Source: an uncultured Mediterraneibacter sp. (GTDB taxonomy: Bacteria > Bacillota > Clostridia > Lachnospirales > Lachnospiraceae). From it: a DNA stretch of 64,000 nt. The notes beneath the pieces were generated by a model. It did no database searches. It was given only the letters and a program-made list of their open reading frames with translations, and was not told the origin of the DNA. The stretch lies in assembly GCA_944381495.1 (NCBI GenBank), contig CALWLJ010000004.1, positions 1 to 64,000 of the forward strand. The letters run 5' to 3'. Both the position numbers and the translations under genes were made by a program. Every line of letters starts with the position of its first letter. Within the stretch, counting starts at the first letter, position 1. Positions 37,620-46,917 of the stretch are shown here, piece after piece.

Positions 37620-38255
37620 TTATGCTATATAGAGTATCCGCCATTCGTTGTCTTCTTTTGACATCGTAATAGACACTGTACGATTGATTTTTTTCCCATC
37701 CTGCTCTACTGTCACGGAAACTTCCGCGATTGAAATCTGCTCGATCATACTGATATCAAAATCAGGATATGCCGATTCTATCGTATCAAAGAATTCATCC
37801 TGTCTTCTCTCGGACAGATCATAAATCTCATCAATTGCGTAGGAAAATTTATAATTATGTCCCACTGACTCTTCAAAACTATCCAGGCCATAGCCGACTG
37901 CGGACTCAAAATATGTCTCTGCAGCATCATCATATCCATAATAATACATGTCGCTGGAAAGTGAGATCAAAGTCTCAATATCATAATCTCTGTAGGCATT
38001 CATAACTTTCCGTACAAATCCCTTTCTTCCAGTGAAGTTAGAAATAACATTCACCGCAACAATAACGATTATCAAAATAAGTACGACTATGCCGATAAGC
38101 TTAAAGCGCTTTTTACTTTTTTCTCTCTTCTTTGGATCAACATACTTAAATTCTTGTGTCCGACCGGAGTATCCTGCGACAGGTGTCCCACACTGTCCGC
38201 ATACTCTTGCATCATCATCTAACGGTGCTCCACAATTTCCACAATATTTAGCCAT
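37620..38255 (-). CDS. Zinc-ribbon membrane protein, 211 residues
   Basis: Ribbon CGNCG...CGQCG (5-22), a basic linker with KKREKSKKRFK, a membrane helix (LIGIVVLILIIVIVAVNVI, about 52-72) and an extracellular domain of about 135 residues: helical start (RKVMNAYRDYDIETLISLSSDMYYYGY) and three or four strands at the end (VSVTVEQDGKKINRTVSITM). This layout resembles NTF2-like or DUF4878-type ligand domains. RBS AGAGAGGTAGAG. It starts one base after the stop of the large metalloprotease gene, so it is co-translated with it. Confidence 0.77.
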   Translation of the reverse strand: MAKYCGNCGAPLDDDARVCGQCGTPVAGYSGRTQEFKYVDPKKREKSKKRFKLIGIVVLILIIVIVAVNVISNFTGRKGFVRKVMNAYRDYDIETLISLSSDMYYYGYDDAAETYFESAVGYGLDSFEESVGHNYKFSYAIDEIYDLSERRQDEFFDTIESAYPDFDISMIEQISIAEVSVTVEQDGKKINRTVSITMSKEDNEWRILYIA

Positions 38256-38256
38256 T

Positions 38257-41200
38257 TTACTCTCTACCTCTCTTTGCTCTTTTTCTTATTCGTAATACAA
38301 TAAAGATACTTATATCAATGAATATCAGAATACCTGCGCCTCCAAGCGCAAAGATAACCCACTCCGGCGTTTTTACCTCCTCTCCGTATCCATTTTCTTC
38401 TGCCCGTAATCTTGTGTCATATTTTCCATCACCATCGTCATCAATATTCAGGATACTTTCTGAAGAGACCTCGGCTACTGTATCAATTTTTGTTCTCTTT
38501 GTTATTCTGATATTTTCAAATCGTCTGAAATCATCATAATTACCGTCATCATCCATAAAACCTATTGTATAATTCATAGTCCCATAACCGGTTCCGACAA
38601 TCTCCAGATCATAATCCGCTCCTTCCTTTAGTCTGAGCACTTTAATCCGGTCATCCTTTTCCTCAGATTCAGACTGTTCGGATTCGCTTTCCTCAAAAGT
38701 CAACGTTCCAAAATCTGTTCTTACATTCAGATCTTCATCCGATGAATTCAGAGTTTCTCCTTCATATGTGACTGATACATCAACCGGGCAGGCAATTCTG
38801 ACATATATATACTTCTGCCCGTTAATCTGATCCGCAATATCACCAAAAAAGAACACCAGGTCATCTGCACTTGCAACTTCATAGTGACATCCGTCACTTG
38901 CAAGTTCCTCCATCAAATATTGAGCCGACGATTTATCACTCCCCATGTTTTCGAAGAATCCCAACGTATATATTAAAGTTCCACTGTCTTTAATTTCATC
39001 CGCATATGCGATCAATTCTTCGCCTTGTTTTCCATCGTTTGGCATACCATCGCTCATAAGAACTATGATTTTCTTTTTCGCATTACTGTTTGCAAGCATC
39101 TGCTGCGCTTCCTGAAGTCCAGATTCCATATTTGTTCCTCCGCCGGAAGAAATCTCAGACACTGTTTGCGTCAGAAAGCTCTTGTCCATGGAAAAATCCG
39201 CATTTCGTTCTGCGCTGCTATCATATGTAACAACACCAATACTGGCATCTTCTTCAAGTATCGTATCAATAAAATCTGTAGACGCCTTAATCGTCTCTTG
39301 TATAGGAGTCCCTTCCATACTTCCGGACCGGTCTAGTACAAGCACGATATCCCTTTCATCTGATGTTGTTCTTCCTGGCGTCTGCGATCCGGTATTCTGC
39401 TGATAATCTCCCCATTCGCATATAAAAGCAGTTCCTCCGTTTACAGTATTATTGCCAAAGTCTCCATCATTCCACGAACCATCAGAGTATGCCTCATATA
39501 GCATTCCATAATCTTCATTTGAATTATCTCCGTTTGGTTCTCCACTATGCCAGTTTGTATAGGATACCGGCTCACCAGTACACCATTTCCAGGTTCCCTC
39601 ACTTTCGGAATCACTAAATCCGAAATATGCACTTCCGTAGTTTTGCCGGGTAATATAAGAATGCACAAAATCATTCTCTTCCTGAGAAGTCAAAGTGGCA
39701 AGATAGCCGCCTTTGTCTGCACAAAACTGCAGGGCTTCTTCATATGTAGAGGCGATTCCTCCTGTGTATAGATAGTAATAGTGGCCGTTGAATTCGACAG
39801 CATCAGCAGGGATAGAAACTTCCTCATCATTTACTACAGTTACGGTATTACTACGCCCAAACTGTGATGTCATAATAATTCTGTCGTTTTCACTATCCGG
39901 TCGTACTTTTACAGTTTTATTAATATGTAATGTACTATCTGCTCTGTCTGTAATATCTATGGCATAATCTCCTTTAGGCAAAGATATACTTATTTCATCC
40001 GGTGTAGTTACCTCGATTTCTTTTTCATAATCACTTTTAATCCAGCCCCACTTGAACCATCCCGAGTATTCTTTTCCAGTGATTAAAATATCATAGTTCC
40101 CATACAGATCGCCATTTCTGTCATATACCATCAAAGTTGTCTCTGTATTAATCGTCTCTTCTTCATTTTGAGAAGCAATTCCCACACGATCAAATGCCCC
40201 TTTGATACAATTCATTTTGCTCGTTCCAAATCCCAGAAACTCTGCTGTCATCTCCATGTTTTCCCGTAGAACTACAAATGTGCAATTTGAGGGAAGCGTC
40301 AGCATCGTGTTATACCATAGACTGCGCAATTCATCATTTGTTAGTTCTGTAAAATTACCATTAACACCTGTGCTCATCAGATACGCACAATGAGAAATAA
40401 TTGTAGAAAAGCCATGTGAGTAATCAGTCAGAGAATTTCCTGTTGTAAGCATATACCAACCTGTTGTTCCATCCGTAGTTGTATATTGGCTGTATGATTT
40501 ATCCCCTATGGCAGCCGGGTATCCATTAGACATTGGGTCAATCATGTTTCTATTGAAATGTATCCAGTCCGGCGATTTCGAGTTTATATAGGCTTCAATT
40601 AATTCTCCAAAAATATCTGAATATGCTTCATTAATTGCACCTGGTTCATCCGTGGCTCCCGTACTTGTATCAATATCTATCCACTCAACATTTTTTCTAG
40701 TAATAATATGAGTATATTCATGAGCTAAAGTATCAATTTTTTCAACACCGGTCCCGCTTCCCATAGAAAGATACCCCACCACTTCTCCTGTATCAGTTTC
40801 CACATTACCTCCCAATGCATTTTCCCCTGAATCATACATATCATTATAATAAAAGTAGTTAAGATCATAACCGGTATTGTTACAATAATCACTATAATAA
40901 TCTCTAACTTTACCCGCATTGTATAACAGGCGTACACCTTTCTCCGCTTCTAATCTCTTTTCTTCGTTCGAATCTCCAAATACATTATTATCACTTGTTA
41001 TTAACAAATTTTCTGAATTTTCACCTTTGGAATTTGTTTTATTGTACGAGTAAATTTTAATTCCTTTTTCAGCGTCATATAATTGATATATTTTCTCTAT
41101 ATCATCGTAATTTCCCCGTACTACTGTTTTCTTTTCTATATCGTAGCATTCAACGGATGAATCCTCATACACAGATGTCTCCTCGGCTATTACTTCCCCT

Positions 41201-42081
41201 GTATTTGCATTAACCAGCAGACTATTAAAACTGAGTGGAGAATTATTCAAATATACCTGCACTTTATATATGTACTGTGCTGTATCCTGATAAGGATAAA
41301 TAAAAAGATTTTCATTTGATAAATCATTAATGCGAACAGACGCCTCATCTTTAGCAGTTCCATTGTTTATCAAATATTCCTTTATATTGTCCATTATCTC
41401 TTCCTGATTTAGATAATTAATGTCATCTATTTTGTCCTCTACTTCTATAGCATTAGAAGAAAAAGCCGCCGCTTCTCCATCCTCTTTTGCTATAACCACC
41501 ACCGTCCGACCATATACCGGAATGCCTTGATATCTCTGCTGCAGTCTATAATACGTATATCCATCAGAAGTAGTAATACTATTTACTGTCAGTTCCTCAG
41601 CCACACTATCTAACCCTAACTGATTCAAGGCATCTGCAGCCGCAAGAATAGCTGACTCTTCATCAAGAATTTCTATTTCTGTATATTTCCCTTCCAGATG
41701 ATTAAACTCCTCCAATTCTTTTTCTTGCGGAAGAATATCATAATCTTGGAGAATTGCTTCCATAACGGGTGGGATGTCTATAATACCAAAGTATATAAAT
41801 AACCTTGTTATAACCAAAACACAAAAAAATAAAATTAAAATAATTAAAAATTTTTTTGGGGATCGTTTATTCTTTTTATCAGCAGAGTTGTTATTTTCTT
41901 TATTATTTTCAGCTGATTTTTTGTTATTATTTCTTGGTTTCCTCAACCTTTTCTCTGATTGATTGTCTTTATCCTGCGAAAAATGAACAGATTTATGTTC
42001 AGAACTTTCCATATCGCAATTAGGACACTTTCCCGTCTTCTCATCCAGCCTGGTTCCGCATTTCCCACAAAACTTAGCCAT
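38257..42081 (-). CDS. Zinc-ribbon / thermolysin-like protease / C-type lectin / VWA surface protein
   Basis: A 1274-residue giant. Zinc ribbon CGKCG...CPNCD (5-22), basic linker, membrane helix (about 78-100), then outside: FTP/PepSY-like propeptide (residues 130-280), an M4 metalloprotease with HEYTH around 454-458 and GAINEAYSDIFGE as the third zinc ligand region, a beta segment, a C-type lectin domain (about 765-890, with WHSGEPNGDNSNEDYG), and a von Willebrand A domain (about 908-1095, MIDAS DRSGSM). A second membrane helix at about 1240-1262 with basic tail follows, so both ends are anchored. Start 42081 has GGAGGGGG. Expected to bind glycans or proteins and cleave locally, possibly to mature neighbours. 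Confidence 0.87.
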   Translation of the reverse strand: MAKFCGKCGTRLDEKTGKCPNCDMESSEHKSVHFSQDKDNQSEKRLRKPRNNNKKSAENNKENNNSADKKNKRSPKKFLIILILFFCVLVITRLFIYFGIIDIPPVMEAILQDYDILPQEKELEEFNHLEGKYTEIEILDEESAILAAADALNQLGLDSVAEELTVNSITTSDGYTYYRLQQRYQGIPVYGRTVVVIAKEDGEAAAFSSNAIEVEDKIDDINYLNQEEIMDNIKEYLINNGTAKDEASVRINDLSNENLFIYPYQDTAQYIYKVQVYLNNSPLSFNSLLVNANTGEVIAEETSVYEDSSVECYDIEKKTVVRGNYDDIEKIYQLYDAEKGIKIYSYNKTNSKGENSENLLITSDNNVFGDSNEEKRLEAEKGVRLLYNAGKVRDYYSDYCNNTGYDLNYFYYNDMYDSGENALGGNVETDTGEVVGYLSMGSGTGVEKIDTLAHEYTHIITRKNVEWIDIDTSTGATDEPGAINEAYSDIFGELIEAYINSKSPDWIHFNRNMIDPMSNGYPAAIGDKSYSQYTTTDGTTGWYMLTTGNSLTDYSHGFSTIISHCAYLMSTGVNGNFTELTNDELRSLWYNTMLTLPSNCTFVVLRENMEMTAEFLGFGTSKMNCIKGAFDRVGIASQNEEETINTETTLMVYDRNGDLYGNYDILITGKEYSGWFKWGWIKSDYEKEIEVTTPDEISISLPKGDYAIDITDRADSTLHINKTVKVRPDSENDRIIMTSQFGRSNTVTVVNDEEVSIPADAVEFNGHYYYLYTGGIASTYEEALQFCADKGGYLATLTSQEENDFVHSYITRQNYGSAYFGFSDSESEGTWKWCTGEPVSYTNWHSGEPNGDNSNEDYGMLYEAYSDGSWNDGDFGNNTVNGGTAFICEWGDYQQNTGSQTPGRTTSDERDIVLVLDRSGSMEGTPIQETIKASTDFIDTILEEDASIGVVTYDSSAERNADFSMDKSFLTQTVSEISSGGGTNMESGLQEAQQMLANSNAKKKIIVLMSDGMPNDGKQGEELIAYADEIKDSGTLIYTLGFFENMGSDKSSAQYLMEELASDGCHYEVASADDLVFFFGDIADQINGQKYIYVRIACPVDVSVTYEGETLNSSDEDLNVRTDFGTLTFEESESEQSESEEKDDRIKVLRLKEGADYDLEIVGTGYGTMNYTIGFMDDDGNYDDFRRFENIRITKRTKIDTVAEVSSESILNIDDDGDGKYDTRLRAEENGYGEEVKTPEWVIFALGGAGILIFIDISIFIVLRIRKRAKRGRE

Positions 42082-42116
42082 AATCCCCCTCCTCGCTATG
42101 CGACACAAAAGCAAAA

Positions 42117-42149
42117 AGCAACAGACGGGAACATCCCCTGCCTGTTGCT
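42117..42149 (-). terminator. Intrinsic terminator or attenuator before the metalloprotease gene
   Basis: AGCAACAG (42117-42124) pairs with CTGTTGCT (42142-42149) with inner CGGGA/TCCCC pairing. In the minus direction it is followed by TTTTTGCTTTTGT. It lies only 36 bp before the 1274-residue gene, so read-through would set the level of the genes downstream. Confidence 0.75.
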
Positions 42150-42155
42150 CCTCGA

Positions 42156-42572
42156 CTAATTCATGTAATTGCTGATCATCTTGTCAATAACCGGTATAAC
42201 AATAGTTCCCTGACTCAATGCTTTCAGCCCAAGCCCGATAAGCAGAATTGTTTCGATAAGACTGATTCCGCTTGTAATTGCCGCAACAATTTTATTGAGA
42301 AGAACAATACTAAAAGAGCCATTAAAAATATAAACAATATTATTAATAAAGCTTATTGCGTCCGGAATCAGATTAATCAATGCTGACAAAAGTGAAAAAG
42401 ATACGAGTACAGTTACTGCTTTTACAGCGCTTCTCCTTAACCATACATTTTCCTCAAAAAGGAGAACATATCCCGCAAGCAGAACCGTAACAAGGTATCC
42501 GCCAAATAAGCCAGCAAAATAAATCACCGCTCCCATTGCTCCTACAGTTATTCCTAATCTCGTTTTTTTCAT
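42156..42572 (-). CDS. Small polytopic membrane protein, 138 residues
   Basis: Four hydrophobic segments fill most of the protein (LGITVGAMGAVIYFAGLFGG, LVTVLLAGYVLLF, AVTVLVSFSLLSALINLI, ISLIETILLIGLGLKAL). One loop carries EENVWLRRSAVKA. No zinc ribbon. The arrangement resembles small membrane proteins of the DUF4870 or inner-membrane protein YqiK-neighbour type, but no family can be named with confidence. The start at 42572 has AGGAGG five bases upstream. It is 16 bp behind a ribbon protein gene and followed by a terminator. Confidence 0.7.
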   Translation of the reverse strand: MKKTRLGITVGAMGAVIYFAGLFGGYLVTVLLAGYVLLFEENVWLRRSAVKAVTVLVSFSLLSALINLIPDAISFINNIVYIFNGSFSIVLLNKIVAAITSGISLIETILLIGLGLKALSQGTIVIPVIDKMISNYMN

Positions 42573-42588
42573 ACCCGCCTCCTGGATC

Positions 42589-43005
42589 TTAATTATATTC
42601 CTGCACTTCTTCGTAGCAATCATCACATACAAATACTATCATTCCCAAAAGATTTTCATAATGTCTGCTTGACTTATCACCACAGAGCGCACATTCTGAA
42701 CTGCAATCTTTACAAACATATGACGTAGAACCATCGCTTGTTTCATATGCAATTGACGGTCTGTCTCCACACCAGTCACATGGTTCATCAGCAATCGGAT
42801 TTCTAAAAAAGAAAAATGCCGCTGCAACTGCAATAACAGCTATACAGCCAATCGCGATTACTTTCTTTGAATTGGAAGAATTTCTCTTGATATGCTCAGT
42901 CTTTATCTTTCCTTCTTCACTGTTGCCAGAACTTACAGGCGCACCGCAATGTGGACAAAACTTACCTCCATCCAACTTTGCGCCACAATTACCACAATAC
43001 TCCAT
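42589..43005 (-). CDS. Zinc-ribbon membrane protein with a second, extracellular CxxC cluster
   Basis: A 138-residue protein. Cytoplasmic ribbon CGNCG...CPHCG (4-20), membrane helix (VIAIGCIAVIAVAAAFFFF, about 48-67), and a short outside part with four CxxC pairs: CDWCG, CKDC, CALCG and CDDC. The outside cluster looks like two more ribbons or treble clefs and could bind metal or form disulfides, which would be unusual outside an anaerobe. RBS GGGGGATAAAG. Function unknown. Confidence 0.74.
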   Translation of the reverse strand: MEYCGNCGAKLDGGKFCPHCGAPVSSGNSEEGKIKTEHIKRNSSNSKKVIAIGCIAVIAVAAAFFFFRNPIADEPCDWCGDRPSIAYETSDGSTSYVCKDCSSECALCGDKSSRHYENLLGMIVFVCDDCYEEVQEYN

Positions 43006-43040
43006 CTTTATCCCCCTTCCTCATAACATTTGCAGGAGAA

Positions 43041-43622
43041 TTACAGCTTTGCACCGCATTCCGAACAAAAGACAGAATCTCCCGACTGCACCGTTCCGCA
43101 GTTCGGACATATCTTTTCTTTTATTTCAAAAGAGCTTTCAGGATTTTCATTTACAGTCATACTCTGCATTGGTTTTCCACAAGAGGTACAGAACTTCATT
43201 CCTTTCTTCACTGAGGCACCGCAATTCATACATGTCATGTATTCATCAGAGTTTTTCTGTTCCTGCATTTTAGGCATTGGTGAACCACATGAACTGCAAA
43301 ACGCAAATCCGCGGGGAACTTCAGCCCCACAATTCTGGCAATGCTGAACACCTTTGATATCCTGAATCTGTTTTTTATATCCGCTGATCTTTTGCTCAAG
43401 TTCCGCAACCGTCGCAACCATTCCGCTAAACGCTTCCTCACTGTCATTCGCATGAAGAGATACGTACAGTTTTCCAATCTGATAATATGTATTATTAATT
43501 TTATTCTCTTCTTGCGAGATTAACGAATTAATTCGTGCAACATCTGTCATTTCTTTCGTTTTCTGCATCGTTTTCTGTCCGGCATCTGTAACTTTTCTGC
43601 TGATATCGTCAAATAATCCCAT
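43041..43622 (-). CDS. Soluble coiled-coil protein with three zinc ribbons
   Basis: A 193-residue protein with no signal peptide or membrane helix. Residues 1-95 are amphipathic helix and coiled coil (MGLFDDISRKVTDAGQKT start, then VATVAELEQKISGYKKQI). Three complete ribbons follow: CQNCG...CSSCG, CMNCG...CTSCG and CPNCG...CSECG. The start at 43622 has AAAGGAG upstream; the in-frame ATG 21 bases earlier would overlap that site. It is the first gene after promoter A and a good candidate for an inner-face organiser that pairs with ribbons on the membrane proteins; that role is inference. Confidence 0.78.
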   Translation of the reverse strand: MGLFDDISRKVTDAGQKTMQKTKEMTDVARINSLISQEENKINNTYYQIGKLYVSLHANDSEEAFSGMVATVAELEQKISGYKKQIQDIKGVQHCQNCGAEVPRGFAFCSSCGSPMPKMQEQKNSDEYMTCMNCGASVKKGMKFCTSCGKPMQSMTVNENPESSFEIKEKICPNCGTVQSGDSVFCSECGAKL

Positions 43623-43744
43623 CTTCTCTTCTCCTTTTGTCATCTTTAATTTTCAGAAAAAAGTCATCCGTTTTCTCAAGCTAACAGCCACAATAAAACG
43701 GTTCCTTCAGTCTTTCATCTTTATATTTTAATCGTTTCATATAA

Positions 43745-43780
43745 CGTAATAATTATACGATTATTCGTATTATTTTTCAA
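43745..43780 (-). promoter_or_regulatory. Shared-architecture promoter A (middle operon)
   Basis: The -35 TTGAAA (43775-43780) and -10 TATAAT (43752-43757) are 17 bp apart. The -10 is inside CGTA-N7-TACG (43745-43759), and the flank TCAATATTGAAAAATA matches the other sites. Transcription would begin about 120 bases before the coiled-coil ribbon gene. Confidence 0.78.
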
Positions 43781-43825
43781 TATTGAATTTAGAATTCCCA
43801 TTCACAGAAATAGTCCGATGCATCA

Positions 43826-43921
43826 TCATCCTGACCAACGCATCAATCTCACCACATTCTTCTTACTGCCACAATACAAGATCTCATCTTCTATCTCTTT
43901 CCCGCAATTTGTACAAAACAT
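43826..43921 (-). pseudogene. Short degenerate zinc-ribbon gene
   Basis: An ATG at 43921 with GGAGGGAAAG in front opens a 31-codon frame: MFCTNCGKEIEDEILYCGSK and then a run-out. The second CxxC pair is missing in this frame, but a one-frame shift after YCGSKK restores CGE and stays open to 43770. It therefore looks like a ribbon gene damaged by an indel, and promoter A now lies within its former 3' part. A short functional peptide cannot be excluded. Confidence 0.55.
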
Positions 43922-43957
43922 CTTTCCCTCCTGCATTAGGATTTTACCTTTCCTTTT

Positions 43958-44107
43958 TTATCTCTTCTGACTTTCACCATATTCTTTATCAAGCTGTCTG
44001 TTCAACTTAGCAGATTTGACTTTATAAGTAATAAAAAATATCAAAGCTAAAATCAAAGCAATTACAGCCATGGCCATTCCACCGTAAAACAGCACTTCAT
44101 TCAACAT
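43958..44107 (-). CDS. 49-residue single-pass membrane protein
   Basis: A small gene easily missed. The ATG at 44107 follows AGGTGAG about 9 bases away and lies 17 bp after the subtilisin gene. The product starts MLNEVLFYGGMAMAV, has one long hydrophobic helix (residues 5-29) and a charged cytoplasmic tail (KVKSAKLNRQLDKEYGESQKR). Such size and layout fit an accessory subunit or regulatory peptide of a membrane complex. No homologue is recognised from sequence alone. Confidence 0.65.
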   Translation of the reverse strand: MLNEVLFYGGMAMAVIALILALIFFITYKVKSAKLNRQLDKEYGESQKR

Positions 44108-44124
44108 TTTAATTCTCACCTCAA

Positions 44125-46917
44125 CTATTCATATCCCACAAAACCTTCTTCACCGCCCGCATTATAAATACCATAATAAGGAAGTGTCTCTTCTTCATCT
44201 GGATTGAAAAAGGCCTGTAACCAGACTTTAAATCCTTCAGGCAATTCATCAACAGGTGTTCCTGGTACATAAATAAGGAATTCATCTGCATTATCAAAGC
44301 CATACGGGTCAGCATAAATAAATCTCTGGTCATCTTCATAATATACATCTCCAGAAACCCCTTCGATTTGAAGGCTATCTAATCTCATAGAATATGTATA
44401 ATCATTCACTTGTTCCGGCTCAGTAAATTTTCCCGAAAAATTACATATATATACTGTACCGCCTTCATATCCGCTTCCAGAATCCCCTAACTCGCTGTCA
44501 TAATAGTAACCCTTAAAACTGCCATCACTTTCAAATGTCAATTCTGTGCTCCATGCTCCAGCTCCACTTGAAAATATAAAAACAGACGGCATTGAATCAA
44601 ATATTGATTCCTTATTGGCAATATCCTCTGTTTTCTTCCAAAAAATAGTGTATTCATATACCTCTGTCTGCAGCATTATCGAATCACCATTTTCTACAAT
44701 CAAAATATCCCTTGTTTCATTTATATTTTCTTCGTAAGTAAGAATGTCATAAGTCAACTGACCATTATTCATATTCCAAGTACCTTCTCCACCTATTCCT
44801 GCTCCAATGTAATACGAAAAGGTTCCGTCCGCGTTGATTGTCATCCCACTTCCATATTGTGTATAAGCAGATCCAAATATTTGTTTCATTGATTGGCCAT
44901 TTTCTTCCATGGTCCTTTCATCATCTATCTGCCATATTCCTTCAGCTGCTCTTGCATCATATCCTTCCTGATTCAAATAGATTTTATCGCTTAAATAATT
45001 TACGCTGCCCTTTTCAACCGTTATTTGTACAGCGTATTTCGTATTCTCTCCCGGCCATGTATAGGCTTCATATCCTTCCGCCTGTACCGCCAGTGTATAT
45101 TCACCTTCTGGTAATATTAATTCGAAATGTCCTCTTGTATCCGTTGAAACACTTTCTGTTTCACCGGTAGCTGTATTTACTGCCGAAACTACAGCATTTT
45201 CAACGCCTACATTTTCATCATCTGCATTTACTACCCAGCCAAGAATCCCTGCCTGTTCCTCCAATTGTACATCGCTGTCAATTTCAATTTCAGCAGCAGC
45301 TTTTACTGACCGAGCTGCATCAACAAACTTGCATTCCGTACATCTTTCGTTCTCATAGCGGCAGACAAGCTCCTTGACTTCTTTGCCTGAAAGAGACTGA
45401 TTAATCGACCATACCATTGCAGCTACCCCGGATACATGCGGTGACGCCATAGACGTTCCGCTCCAGTTTCTTGTATCGCCATTTTCATCTACGAATGAAT
45501 TTTCATAGCCATTATCAGGAACTGTTGAAAATATAATTTCCCCCGGAGCGTATATATCCACCCGGTCTCCGCCATTTGAGAAATTGCTTACTTCAAATTC
45601 TGAATCTACAGCACCGACAACTATAATCCTGTCATAAACATCTGGATATTCTTCTTCATCAATTACTGTGGTCCACCAATTATATTTGCTGTCATATATA
45701 ATATTGTTATATCTGTCAGAGTCGTTTCCCGCAGAATTTACAAGCACATAATCGTAACCTTTTTCTAACAACCGCTCAAGAAAATCTGCAAGAATATAAG
45801 AATTGGATTCCAAAAAACTGACCTGTTCTTCCCATTTCGAACCCGTGTATCTTATCCCGTTTGCTTTATAGTGGAATCCCAGACTGCTGTTTATTACTTT
45901 TACATTTCTCAAAATGAGTTCCGCATAAGCAATCTTCAGAAATACAGATGATGTCCGGAGAGAACCATTCTCAGGATAACTGCAGCCGCCTTTGTATGAT
46001 ACTCCATATAGATTATCTGCTCCATATGGATATACTCCGCATATTCCTTCTTGATTATCTGAGCGTGCCGCCATTGTTCCGGCCACATGCGTTCCATGCT
46101 CCTGATCACTGGTTTCATCGGATAAATTATAAAAAACCTCTGCAAATCCCAAATCTTCATGATTTTGATCGAATCCTCCGTCGATCAGTCCAACTCGGAC
46201 CGGATGAACTCTAGACTGATTTTCTTTCAAAATATCCCATGCATTAAAGGTTTCAATTGCCTCAATTCCCCAGCTTGTTCCTTCTGCATCAATGAAATCC
46301 TCCAGATCTTCCTTCCATTCCTCACCATATATAAATGCATCATTTTCCTCTGACTGTGTCTCTTCCACCTGATCAGATGTATTAAAAAAGTAATTCAGAT
46401 ACGCATCTGCGATTTTATCTTCATCTCTTAACCTGACAATAACGTCATTCAATTCTTCTCTTGTATATGCCCGATCCAACCTAAATTGGTAATCTCCTGT
46501 CTGTTCAATCCAGCCGACAATATCAGCTCCAAACGATTTTGCTATCTTTTCTATATCGTCATATTTCACTGATTGCTCTGCAACAATAAGAATTTCATTA
46601 TCTGCGTACATAATGCCATCTGAATCCGTAGCGATATGCTCTTCTTCTGTCTGATAAAAATACACTTTTCCAATATTATCTGCATCGTACGCTGTATCTT
46701 CATTCTGATTACTTTTTCCCCAAAATCCATCTTTCCAAAGTATCAGAAACATTACTGAAATGATGCAGCAGATGAATAACAAAAGCAAAATCCACTTCCA
46801 TTTTTTCGGTCTCTTTTTCTTATTTTTCAATTTTTTCGATGTTTTTTTCGAAGCATCTGAAATCTTATTCCCACAGTACGGGCAAAATAAAGCACTGTCA
46901 TCTATTTTTTTCCCCAC
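44125..46917 (-). CDS. Zinc-ribbon-anchored subtilisin-like protease, frameshift at the N-terminus
   Basis: A 930-codon frame opening at a GTG. Half of a zinc ribbon remains (KKIDDSALFCPYCGNKI), then a basic linker, membrane helix (about 42-63), a propeptide-like domain, and an S8 protease with Asp in GLIDGGFDQNHEDL (about 243), His in EHGTHVAGT (about 273) and Ser in GTSMASPHVSG (about 488). A carboxypeptidase-regulatory-like domain (VNTATGETESVSTDTRGHFEL) and a C-terminal beta domain follow. A better start is the ATG at 46933, which encodes MICQYCG and would complete the ribbon, but it is out of frame by one base across the run GGGGAAAAAAA (minus strand). So the N-terminus is frameshifted, or switchable. 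Confidence 0.85.
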   Translation of the reverse strand: MGKKIDDSALFCPYCGNKISDASKKTSKKLKNKKKRPKKWKWILLLLFICCIISVMFLILWKDGFWGKSNQNEDTAYDADNIGKVYFYQTEEEHIATDSDGIMYADNEILIVAEQSVKYDDIEKIAKSFGADIVGWIEQTGDYQFRLDRAYTREELNDVIVRLRDEDKIADAYLNYFFNTSDQVEETQSEENDAFIYGEEWKEDLEDFIDAEGTSWGIEAIETFNAWDILKENQSRVHPVRVGLIDGGFDQNHEDLGFAEVFYNLSDETSDQEHGTHVAGTMAARSDNQEGICGVYPYGADNLYGVSYKGGCSYPENGSLRTSSVFLKIAYAELILRNVKVINSSLGFHYKANGIRYTGSKWEEQVSFLESNSYILADFLERLLEKGYDYVLVNSAGNDSDRYNNIIYDSKYNWWTTVIDEEEYPDVYDRIIVVGAVDSEFEVSNFSNGGDRVDIYAPGEIIFSTVPDNGYENSFVDENGDTRNWSGTSMASPHVSGVAAMVWSINQSLSGKEVKELVCRYENERCTECKFVDAARSVKAAAEIEIDSDVQLEEQAGILGWVVNADDENVGVENAVVSAVNTATGETESVSTDTRGHFELILPEGEYTLAVQAEGYEAYTWPGENTKYAVQITVEKGSVNYLSDKIYLNQEGYDARAAEGIWQIDDERTMEENGQSMKQIFGSAYTQYGSGMTINADGTFSYYIGAGIGGEGTWNMNNGQLTYDILTYEENINETRDILIVENGDSIMLQTEVYEYTIFWKKTEDIANKESIFDSMPSVFIFSSGAGAWSTELTFESDGSFKGYYYDSELGDSGSGYEGGTVYICNFSGKFTEPEQVNDYTYSMRLDSLQIEGVSGDVYYEDDQRFIYADPYGFDNADEFLIYVPGTPVDELPEGFKVWLQAFFNPDEEETLPYYGIYNAGGEEGFVGYE

